Notes under the pieces: model-generated
What the model was told of the DNA's origin: nothing
Seen by the model: the letters and a program-made list of their open reading frames with translations, nothing else
The model's database searches: none
Shown: positions 10,113-17,336 of the stretch, piece after piece
Position numbering within the stretch: the stretch's first letter is position 1
How the letters are laid out: each line of letters begins with the position of its first letter
Position numbers and translations under genes: made by a program
Assembly (NCBI GenBank): GCA_001430745.1
Contig: KQ481977.1
Coordinates: 821,469 to 838,804 of the forward strand
From: Auxenochlorella pyrenoidosa
Lineage: Eukaryota > Chlorophyta > Trebouxiophyceae > Chlorellales > Chlorellaceae
Reading direction: 5' to 3'
Length of the DNA stretch: 17,336 nt

Positions 10113-10504
10113 ATGCAGGCAAGCAGATTAGCGCAACAGATAGCTGGACGGCAGGCAGGTCGAACGAGCAGTGGCAAGCAGCCATGGCGACGCCAGAGTC
10201 GCCCTTCAAGCCCGACATCCTGCGCGGCAAGGTGGCGCTCGTCACCGGCGGCGGCAGCGGCATCGGGCTGGAGATCACACGCCAGCTGGGTGCGCATGCC
10301 CATTCGTCCACAGCATTCGCAGCTCTCCTTTTTGCAATCTGTGGGCACATGCAAGCAGCAGGATGGAGCTCAGAAAGTAGCGTTCTGCTCGTTGAAGCCT
10401 CGTCTCTGTGCTTGTCGGCACTGATCCGCCAGCTTGGTTTCCCTGACCAGCCTCCCTTCCCACAATTCTGGAGCCTGTAGGTCTGCACGGTGCCAGCGTT
10501 GTGA
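10113..10504 (+). promoter_or_regulatory. Upstream ORF overlapping the reductase start codon
   Basis: An ATG at 10113 opens a frame different from that of the reductase. It passes over the ATG at 10184, crosses the exon 1/exon 2 junction and stops at TGA 10502-10504 in the spliced message, giving about 66 residues. If the transcript begins upstream of 10113, this uORF would reduce initiation at the main start. The main start has the stronger context (GCCATGG). The transcription start is unknown, so the uORF may not be transcribed. Confidence 0.3.
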
Positions 10505-12640
10505 TCTCAGGGCGGCGCGAGCAGGTGCTGCGTGATGCATGCACGGCGCTGGGCGCCGAGGGCGTCACGGCGCACTTTGTACAGGTGTGAGGGTGGGGGG
10601 GTGCCCCGCACCTCGCCACGCCGCGCTTGTGTGCGAGCCCGGGGGGAATGGGGCAGGCCTGTGCCTCTGTGATTGCTGCGACAATTCTGTGAGGGCGTTG
10701 CACAGGGCAGCTGCATTGACAGAAGAAGGGCCTCGGCTCCACCCGGGGAGGCAAACCAACAACCGCCCTGCCGCAGCCCCTGCCCATGTGGCTGTGGGCG
10801 CATGCCGGCCAGGCCAGCAGGGCTCCTGCCCTCCTCCGCCTCCTTGCCTGCGCCCCCTTCTTTGCACCAAGGGCCAAACATGCACGGCCCCGTGTGTCCC
10901 ACCCGCCTCGCGCCACGCGCCCGCCGCCCTGCAGGGCGACGTGCGCAAGTTTGAGGACTGCGAGCGCATGGTGGCGGCCGCAGTGCAGCGCTGCGGCCGG
11001 CTGGACATCCTGGTCAACTGCGCCGCCGGCAACTTCCTGTCACCTGCTGAGCAGCTGTCCTCCAACGGCTTCAAGTAGGTGTGGGCCCCGGGGCAAGCTC
11101 GTGCGATGGGTGCAGGCGTGGCGCCGCTCGGCGGCCGGGCGGGCCCTAGCCTGGGCGCAGGGTGTAGGCATGGCGCTGCTCGGCGGCCGGTCCCCCGCTC
11201 CTGCCGAGGCCGCTGCCCTCCTGCGGACGTGGGGGTCGAGCCCGCCGCTGCCATGACTGGCCGATGCGTGTGGCTGCCGCCCGGCACTTCGCTCCTGTCG
11301 GCAAAGCGCTCGAAGCGGCGCCAGCGCTGCGCCACGTAGGGTAGGGGCGCTGCTATCCATGTCTCTAGCCTCCCTGCCGCCGTCCGCACCCCTGTCCTCT
11401 GACCTCTCGCCCTGCGCCCCGGCCGCCTGCCCTGCAGGACGGTGCTGGAGATTGACACGGTGGGCACCTTCCACATGTGCCGCGCCGCCTTTGAGCCGCT
11501 CAAGGCGGCCGGCGCCCGCGGCGGCGCGCTCATCATCAACATCTCCATGACGCTGCACTACGGCGCCACCTGGTGGCAGGCGCACGCCTCGGCGGCCAAG
11601 GTGCGGGCCGCCACAGGCCCCCGCCCGGCCCTGCCCTGCCGGCCTGCCGGCAGCCGGCAGCGCAGAGGCTGCGCCCTGCCAGCGGGGGCATGTGCTTGTC
11701 ATGTGTCACCCAGATGCACATGCCGGATGCAAAGGTGGCGGCGCCTCAGCGCTCGCGCTGCGCACCAGCCTGGGCTGCATCTGCCATGTGCAGGCTCCCT
11801 CAGAAGGCCCCTGTCTGTTGAGACAGGATTACGCCCGCATGTCTCCTCTATCTCCCCACCCCTGGAACAGGCGGCGGTGGACTCTCTGACCCGCTCGCTG
11901 GGCCTGGAGTGGGGGCACTTTGGCATCCGCACCGCCGGCGTGGCGCCCGGCCCCATCGAGGGCACCGCGGGTGAGGCCGCGGGTGCCTGCCCCCTGCTGT
12001 GCCCGGGCCGCCTGGCCTGCAGGCTCTGCGGGAAACGCACTGCCTGCCTGGAGTGGGCAAGCGGCGGGGCAGCTGGGAGCAATGAGGTTGCTCGCAGGCT
12101 GGCACCCCGCCCAGCCCGCGCTGGGGCCCCGCACCTGCCTGCCCGCGCCGCAGGCATGACCAAGCTGGCGCCCGGGAGCGACGGCGAGGCCAGGATGCAG
12201 AAGCTGATGCAGGCCGCCATCCCGCTGGGCCACATGGGGCGGCGCTGGGACATTGCCCAGGCGTGCGTGTTCCTGGCATCCCCCGCCGCGGCCTTCGTCA
12301 CGGGCCACACCCTGGTGGTCGATGGTGGCGAGTGGATGTGCAGGTGGGTGGGGCGGCGTCGAAGGGCAGATCGGGAAGGGGGTACGAGGCCAGCCTGCAA
12401 TGCCGCGCTGCTAGTGAGCTGCTCATATGTAGCGAAGCATACCGGCATGCCTGTGTAGCACAGAAGAAGCCTGCGTGTACGATAAGTCCGGCAGTACCCT
12501 GTGCTTGCAGGCCTGCGCTGGTGCCCCGCGAGAAAGTGACGCGCGTCAGCCGAGGAGTGGAGGCGAAGAGCCGGGCGGTGGGCCTGGCGGGTGGCAGCGG
12601 CGGCGGCGCCGCCGATGGCGCCCTGCGCAGCAAGCTGTGA
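10184..12640 (+). CDS. DECR2: Peroxisomal 2,4-dienoyl-CoA reductase (short-chain dehydrogenase family)
   Basis: Exons: 10184-10289, 10481-10584, 10935-11074, 11438-11600, 11871-11970, 12154-12343, 12511-12640; all GT-AG, phases agree, 310 residues. The start has a strong context (GCCATGG). The Rossmann NADP(H) motif TGGGSGIG lies at residues 21-28, the NxAAG-type motif NCAAGNF at 98-104, and the segment [20 protein letters not shown] ends in Lys171. Ala stands where classical SDRs have the catalytic Tyr of YxxxK, as is normal for peroxisomal dienoyl-CoA reductases. [15 protein letters not shown] and PGPIEGT are also diagnostic. The last residues, SKL, are a PTS1 peroxisome import signal after a Gly/Ala-rich linker. 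The enzyme reduces 2,4-dienoyl-CoA to 3-enoyl-CoA with NADPH, allowing beta-oxidation of unsaturated fatty acids. The symbol is by homology to animal DECR2 and plant SDRB. Confidence 0.95.
11115..11191 (+). repeat. Imperfect tandem duplication in reductase intron 3
   Basis: GGCGTGGCGCCGCTCGGCGG at 11115 and GGCATGGCGCTGCTCGGCGG at 11167 are near-identical copies about 52 bases apart, both continuing into CCGG. It is intronic and probably neutral. Confidence 0.6.
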
Positions 12641-12944
12641 TGTGATGTTAGCACCAGTCACCAGGCCAGCTGGTTTCCTGTTTGCCTTTGTCGTCTTTCT
12701 ACTCAGATGTCCCTTTTTCCCGAGCTCTTTTCAAGCTACAGGGGCTGCAAAGCAACCCGTTTTCAAGTGCGAAGGCTTTGGCTTGCTGCCTTGCAACTGC
12801 AGCGCCGCCATGCGGGCTCGGCATGCCCAGCATGACGCGTTTGCAGCGATGCATCTCAGTGCGAAAACGACACGGAAGCATTAAATTTGCTGACCACAAA
12901 ATTCCACGGCCTGAGGCGGCGAAAAAATAGCCGGGCCTACTCGG
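12641..12944. other. Short intergenic region
   Basis: These 304 bases separate two genes in the same direction. No TGTAA signal is present, so the end of the reductase transcript is unclear. The AT-rich part near 12875-12935 contains the element at 12883. Confidence 0.6.
12883..12893 (+). promoter_or_regulatory. Shared upstream element AAATTTGCTGA, copy 2
   Basis: This 11-mer lies 62 bases before the hydrolase ATG at 12945. It matches the element at 8306-8316, which is 60 bases before another start. AGCATT precedes it here and AGCAT there. Confidence 0.35.
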
Positions 12945-14421
12945 ATGCTGGCCTTCGTGCTCCTGTTTGCCATCCGAGGCACGGCCAGCGCCTCCTCACG
13001 CGTAAAAACACTGAGCGACGCGGACGCACAGGTCACCGCGCAGATTCTGAAGGCATTCACTGCCATCGCCGACGGCACCGCTGATGCCGGCCACGTGCTC
13101 GCCGCTGCTGCACCTGCCAATACCTCCTCTGTTTCTGTAGCAGAGGTTGCAGGCCGGGTCCTGGCCGCTTCTTTGGTGAGTTGAAAGGGAGAGGAATGCC
13201 CGTGCGCTGTGCTCGGCCTGCTGCTGGTAACCTGCAACCAGACCACGGCATGCTCAAACCCTGCTGCCCTGCAGGCCAGCTGGCAGTTGTCGGTGATCGA
13301 TGCCCCTTCCAATAAAGGCCTGCTCCCCAAGCGCTTCAACATGTATGGCAGAGACCACTACTACCAGGTTGGTTGCCCGGGGTCAATCTTTGGTGGGCGT
13401 GCCAGCGACTCGCTGCTGAGCGGTGCTTTCGCTGAGGGCTGTGTACTGCATCCAGCATGGCACATGCCACCCCTTGGCTGCGCCTCACAAACCCCACCAA
13501 TCTTCCTCCGTCCCTGCCTGCCTGCAGGTGCCAAAGGACCCCGTTGGGACGGTGAGAGGGGCCCCAGCTTACAGCCTGCACGTCGCGGCTTGGTGCCCAA
13601 AACATGTACCTGGCTTGTTCCAGTGTCGGTTGCTCATCTCCTCACGCTCGCTGCCCTCCCTGCCGCGCCTGCAGCTGGTCATGTTCCACGGCTGCTTCCA
13701 CTCTGCATCCGGGTCCTGGCCGTACGACCCGGCCAACTGCCCCGAGTGCCTGGGCCTGCCCGAAGAGGTGGCGCACGTCAAACAGGCAGGCTGGCTGTTG
13801 CAGTAGACACTGTCTGTGGGCTGTTGACATCATGCATGGCCTGCGCTGCTCCGCTGCGCAACAGCAGCTACGTGCCCCCAGCCCCCTGTGCCTTTCCCAG
13901 CATGCCGTCGCGCGTGCCTCGCCGCGCTGCAGGCGCTGGCTTGGGGCTTCGCGGTTTTGGCAGTGGAGTCGCGCAACCAGGACCAGCAGGGCCGCTGCTT
14001 CTCCTCCTCCAGCGACCCGGCAGTGAGCGACCAGGCGCAGGCGCCCTACGTCATCCAGGCGAGCATGCCAGCCTGGGCAGCGCCAAACGGCATGTCGGGC
14101 TCGCCCATCCGCCTGCTCCCGCGCTCGCTGCGTTCACCCACAAGCTTGCTGCTGCTATTGGTGCTTTGATAAACAAAATGTGGGCAACTCATGACCCTGT
14201 TCCAGCCCCGCCTCCCCGTGCAGAACTTCCTGTACGGCTTTGGCCTCCAACACAAGCCGGTCTACACGCTGGGCATCTCGGCCGGCGCCGCCTTTGCCAT
14301 CAAGGTGCCCAAGGCCTTCTACTCCCCCGAAGGCGGCGCCACAGGCGGCAACGGCGCCAGAGCTCAGGGGCGAGCTGCCCCTTCACTGCGCGGCACGGAA
14401 TGGGCATGCAGGCATGATTGA
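12945..14421 (+). CDS. Secreted alpha/beta-hydrolase-like protein, C-terminally truncated
   Basis: Exons: 12945-13175, 13275-13367, 13528-13551, 13675-13785, 13933-14058, 14224 onward; phases agree. Read to the TGA at 14419-14421 this gives 260 residues. The N terminus (MLAFVLLFAIRGTASASS) is a signal peptide, followed by a helical pro-region. From residue 98 the order is YGRDHYYQ-VPKDPVGT-LVMFHGC: an HG oxyanion-type motif at 121-122, then CPECLGLPEEV, a segment ALAWGFAVLAVES, and the nucleophile elbow G212-I-S214-A-G216. This resembles plant and algal uncharacterised alpha/beta-hydrolases. The catalytic Asp and His and the last strands are missing: the frame leaves homologous sequence after KVPKAFY and a downstream ankyrin-like segment follows in another frame. 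Exon 3 is only 24 bp. Introns 4 and 5 appear to use GC donors (13786, 14059); GT alternatives at 13768 and 14023 would delete 6 and 12 residues. It is probably a broken gene or a chimera. Confidence 0.7.
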
Positions 14422-14887
14422 GCTGCTCCTGCGAGCGGCGCCGGGGTCGGCAACAGCCCGGGACTCGCAAGGAGCCGCACCCCTCCATCGGGCGCTGCGC
14501 GGCGTCGAGGCAGGCACGCCGGGATGCACGGCAGCCGCCCGCCTGCTGGCAGCAGCAATGCCGGCACAGGCAGCCCTGGCAGCACTGGCAGCCGCCGGCG
14601 CTGCCGCCCTGCCCCTCATTCCTGGCTGCGTGGCCGCCCACTTGCCGCTGTGCGATGCTGAATGGGCGCTGGTGCCGGTGCCCTGCCCCAGCCTTGGGCA
14701 GGCGCTGCCTGCTGCACTTGAGTGCTCAGCCGCCTAGGCCGCCCAGGTGGCGCGCCGCGTGCCGGCAGCGGATGCCCAGCGGCTGCGCACCTTTGCCCTG
14801 TGCCTGGCGCGGGCGCAGCGGCACACACGGGTGGCGCTTCCAGCCGAGGTGGCTGGTCGGCTCGCGGCGCTGTTTGACAGCCCCTGA
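14345..14887 (+). pseudogene. Ankyrin-repeat protein fragment with internal TAG
   Basis: A frame offset from the upstream hydrolase encodes a clear ankyrin repeat, GELPLHCAARNGHAGMIELL, and a second, GAAPLHRAL with an alanine-rich helix. Then come a segment with WALVPVPCPSLGQALPAAL and, after a TAG at 14735-14737, AAQVARRVPAADAQRLRTF and ALCLARAQ in the same frame to TGA 14885-14887. That C-terminal block, with its LRT-ALCLARAQ signature, is the usual tail of ankyrin proteins in Chlorella-group algae. The frame is intact on both sides of the TAG, so a single nonsense change (for example from GAG) is the simplest reading. There is no start codon or promoter, and the upstream part of the protein is absent. 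A GT...AG pair at 14305-14344 would join it in frame to the hydrolase, but a 40-bp intron is improbably short. Confidence 0.68.
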
Positions 14888-15753
14888 TGCCCTCCTGGGC
14901 TGTTGCGGCCGGGGGAGCACGGATTGGTGCCGCGCTGCTGCCAGGAGCTTGGGCCTGCTTGGCAGCACACCCATCCACCCTCATCATGCTGCTGGTGAGT
15001 GCGCATGCTATGGTCACGCAGGCTTCTCATGTGGCATGCCACGCTTTGCCAGCAGACGGCCTGCAGGGGACAAGCCGCGCTGCCCATGCTGCCACGCCCC
15101 CCAATTTTGCCTGAGCTGGTGCCTGCCTGTGCAACCATGCAGAGGGCGCGCCGGCCCACCAAAATGCGCTCGCGGTCGAGGCAGCTTGCTGGCGAGGACC
15201 GCACGCTTGCATACCACGTCCCAGTGCCCGCACCACCGACTGCCTTGGTGGCCAGGGGCCACCCCCACAGGAGCCTGTGCACACAATTGCTGTTGGTTGC
15301 CCCAGTAATGGCTGGCACTGGCTGGACGGTCTGACAACAGTGTTTTCACCTTGCATCGAATCTCTCAAAGTCAAAGAAAGTAAGATTCTTGAACCAGGCT
15401 GCAGGGTGGAGCGTACTGGTCAGCTCCGTGGTTGCAATGCTCAGTTCGGGAACTTTGCGCCGCCCAAAAAAAGAGGGCAACATGGTCAATAGGTGGCGCC
15501 TGGTAACTGTCTGCCGTTGTTAGCCTGGGAGGTACCCATGATACGTGGCCCTTGACTTCGGAGAATGGCAGAGCCAGCAGGCAGTGTGTATGCAGTGAAC
15601 GCTCAGGCTGGCACCAATCAATCAATGAAAAGAAACATCAGAGATCGACTGCGCTTGCAGGACTGGGTGGCAAGCGGGGGACGCGTGCAGATCGGCGCTG
15701 CTGTGCTCGCCATTCCGTCGCCACGCTGGCGGTGGTGCTAGGCGGTTCGACAT

Positions 15754-15758
15754 TGTAA
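15754..15758 (+). terminator. Candidate TGTAA polyadenylation signal
   Basis: The TGTAA motif lies only about 65 bases before the next start codon. If used, it would end a transcript from the hydrolase/ankyrin region, far from either stop. The assignment is weak. Confidence 0.25.
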
Positions 15759-15800
15759 TCCTCTTGGCATGCTTGCGATCACACCCGCAGCTTCTGCTGT

Positions 15801-15810
15801 CTTTTTACAG
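15801..15810 (+). promoter_or_regulatory. Possible 3' splice site of a 5'UTR intron
   Basis: CTTTTTACAG, preceded by more pyrimidines, lies 11 bases before the ATG at 15822. It matches an acceptor better than most in this window. The matching donor would be upstream and was not identified. Confidence 0.35.
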
Positions 15811-15821
15811 CGCGAGGAGCA

Positions 15822-17336
15822 ATGAAGGGGGGCCTGGAGAGATGGACCGAGAAGCTTGGTAGCGCCGTACAGGCTCTCAGCGCTCAAGCCGTCTCGGGAG
15901 CCTCTGTGATCGGCAAGCGCCTACAGCAGGAGGCGCTAGGCGCCCAGTGCTTGCTGGACTACAGCGTCGCCCAGCAACCTTCGGCCACTGGCGGCCCTGG
16001 GGGCGTGTGGAAGATTTACACCGCTCGCAGCAAGAAGGAAGGTGAGTCTTGGGTGCACCGATCGGCGCTACGCGTCGGGACGCTGCCGCCACTCTGCCCC
16101 CGCTTCCTGCTGCCCACTGCCAGCTCCGAGCACCGCACTTCCGCACTTGCAGGCTCGCCGCACCCTGTGGTCTCTGCCTGGGTTCTAGACAAGCGGGAGC
16201 TGGTCCAGGCAGAGGAGCACGGTGGCAGCGGCTTCGGTCATGGCGGCGGCAGCACCCTCAAGCTGACGCGCCCCTCGGAGCGGCGGCTAGAGCAGTTTCT
16301 GGAGCAATGCCGGCATGATGTGCAGGCCCTGGCCCGCCTGAAACGTAGGCCGCCTCGCAGCAGGGCTGATGCCTTGTCAGTTGGCTGCCGGAGTTTTATG
16401 CCTAGCATCGTCGGCAGCGCGCCCTGCACCACCATGCAGGCCCTGGGCTTGTTGGATTCCTGGGGCCTGCCTGTCGGCTGCAAGCCACCCCGCGGCGGCC
16501 CGTGCCGGCGTTTGCAACGACCCGCGCTTCCCGCCTTGCCCACCGCAGACCCGTGCGTGCTGCGGCTGATTGCCCCTCTGGAGGAGACTCGCACACAGCT
16601 CGTGTTCATCACCGAGGCTGTGTTTGCCTCAGTGTCCGACCTGCTGGGGGGCGCGGGCGCCGCGCCCGGCGCGCCGGCGCTGCCGCCACAGCTGGCTTCG
16701 GAGCGGCGGCAGCTGCGCCTGTCGGGTGAGGCGCGGTGGGCTGGCAGCGATGGGGGGGGGTGCAGCCGCACAGGGCACGCCGCTGCTGTCGGGCGCTGCG
16801 CGGCCCCTAGCAGCGGTTGCTGCGGCATGCCCTGGCGCCTGCCTGCAGCCGGGGGTCTTGCAGGGGCATGCGCGCACCGAGCCTTGCCGCGTCCCCTCTC
16901 CTCCATGCGTCGCCCCCTCCCCGGCCGTGCGGCCGCCCCGCCCGCTCTGCCCTGCAGAGCTGGAGCTGAAGCACGGCCTGCTGCAGGTGGCGGATGGCCT
17001 GCACTTCTTGCACTCCGAGGCCGGGCTGGTGCACCGCGGCATCGCCCCCACGAGCATCATCATCACGCAGGCTGGTGAGCCCTGCGCTGGCGGGGGGCAG
17101 CCCGCAAGCTCTCGACAGCTCGGGGGCCTGTGGGATGCGTCATCACGCGCTTGGGGATGCGCGCAGCCCGGGGTGGCAGCTGCCTGCTGGGTGCAGATCG
17201 CCGCAAGCCTAGCGGCTGCGCAGTCCGCAGCAAGCCGCACAGTGAGCAGCGTGTGCACCGGCGGGGCTCAGGCCGGCAGGCAGAGAGCCGTGCAGGTGGG
17301 CGTGCCTGCACGTTCCCCGCCTCTTGAGCCGCGAGG
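15822..17336 (+). CDS. SCYL2: SCYL2-type pseudokinase, N-terminal part (runs off right edge)
   Basis: Exons in the window: 15822-16041, 16153-16344, 16549-16725, 16958-17074; phases are all 1 and encode 235 residues. The remaining 262 bases look intronic; no exon matching the expected continuation is found. Order of features: LDYSVAQQPSATGGPGG with VWKIYTARSKKEG (degenerate glycine loop), VSAWVLDKREL with Lys87 at the VAIK position, a Gly/Ser-rich insert, LEQCRHDVQALARLKHP, LEETRTQLVFITEAVFASV, LKHGLLQVADGLHFLHS, and LVHRGIAPTSIIITQ. The HRD catalytic Asp is replaced by Gly224, so it is a pseudokinase like animal and plant SCYL2 (CVAK104). These proteins bind clathrin and adaptors in trans-Golgi/endosome trafficking through a HEAT-repeat C-terminal region, which would lie beyond the window. 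Introns 1 and 2 are 111 and 204 bases, multiples of three, without in-frame stops. Confidence 0.9.

Larger units (their letters stand above)
9123..10183. other. Intergenic region with decayed coding fragment
   Basis: No intact gene is seen. A TGTAA at 9569-9573 could end the preceding transcript. The part from about 9601 to 9680 resembles the alanine-rich tail coding sequence of the deacetylase gene but ends in unrelated sequence. The last 200 bases should contain the promoter and 5'UTR of the dienoyl-CoA reductase gene; no TATA box is seen. Confidence 0.55.
14888..15821. other. Intergenic region, no supported gene
   Basis: No recognisable coding sequence is seen. A small frame from ATG 14887 ends at a GTGAGT donor-like site at 14994, but nothing joins to it convincingly and it resembles no family. 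A TGTAA lies at 15754-15758. Immediately before the next gene, a pyrimidine-rich run ending in TTTTTACAG at 15810 looks like a 3' splice site, so a 5'UTR intron of that gene is possible. Confidence 0.5.

Noticed and set aside
11699..12661. A 320-residue minus-strand frame opposite the reductase exons
   Set aside because: It is a shadow of strongly biased codons on the plus strand and contains no recognisable motifs.
14887..14994. Small frame starting at the ankyrin stop (TGATG overlap) and ending at GTGAGT
   Set aside because: Stop-start overlap has no meaning for a nuclear algal gene, and no second exon or family similarity was found.
15822..17078. A single uninterrupted 418-residue frame in the SCYL2-like gene
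   Set aside because: Sequence between the conserved blocks is unrelated to the family and bounded by good GT-AG sites, and after 16725 the family sequence is in another frame. The spliced model is far better.
1..17336. CRISPR arrays, insertion sequences, retrotransposons, viral genes or telomeric repeats
   Set aside because: None of the expected repeats, transposase, reverse transcriptase or capsid motifs, or TTTAGGG-type arrays, were seen.

Overview
The window looks like nuclear DNA of a GC-rich green alga, most likely a Chlorella-type trebouxiophyte. The genes are broken into many short exons by GT-AG introns with C-rich acceptors, third codon positions are strongly G/C, and candidate poly(A) signals are the green-algal TGTAA. 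Several products are plant or algal types: a peroxisomal dienoyl-CoA reductase, a SCYL2-like pseudokinase and an ankyrin tail typical of Chlorella-group proteins. There is no prokaryotic layout, RNA gene, CRISPR array, intact transposon or virus. All exon models were built by eye from splice sites, reading phase and family motifs.

Layout. (1) Positions 1-1230, minus strand: the 5' part of a predicted secreted protein whose small exons encode runs of alanine separated by short Gly/Cys motifs; it leaves the window on the left. (2) 1231-2875: no convincing gene; it holds the space between divergent genes and a G-quadruplex-capable tract. (3) 2876-7688, plus: a 15-exon, 505-residue chitin/polysaccharide deacetylase-like protein (CE4/NodB fold) with a signal peptide and a GPI-type tail. 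(4) 8366-9122, plus: a two-exon hypothetical protein, followed by a region with a decayed 40-bp copy of the deacetylase tail sequence. (5) 10184-12640, plus: a seven-exon peroxisomal 2,4-dienoyl-CoA reductase ending in SKL. (6) 12945-14421, plus: a secreted alpha/beta-hydrolase with a GxSxG serine, cut short just after that motif and running in another frame into (7) an ankyrin-repeat protein fragment (about 14345-14887) with an internal TAG. (8) 15822 to the right edge, plus: the first four exons of a SCYL2-type pseudokinase.

There is no operon logic; each gene appears to be its own unit. Three products are predicted to enter the secretory pathway (alanine-rich protein, deacetylase, hydrolase). 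The deacetylase fits the glucosamine/chitin-like wall polymers known from Chlorella. The reductase serves peroxisomal beta-oxidation of unsaturated fatty acids, and the SCYL2 homologue would act in clathrin-dependent trafficking.

Most worth a second look: the poly-alanine exon array, the broken hydrolase/ankyrin junction, a shared upstream 11-mer at nearly the same distance from two start codons, up to three GC-AG introns, and the stray duplicate of the deacetylase GPI-tail coding sequence.
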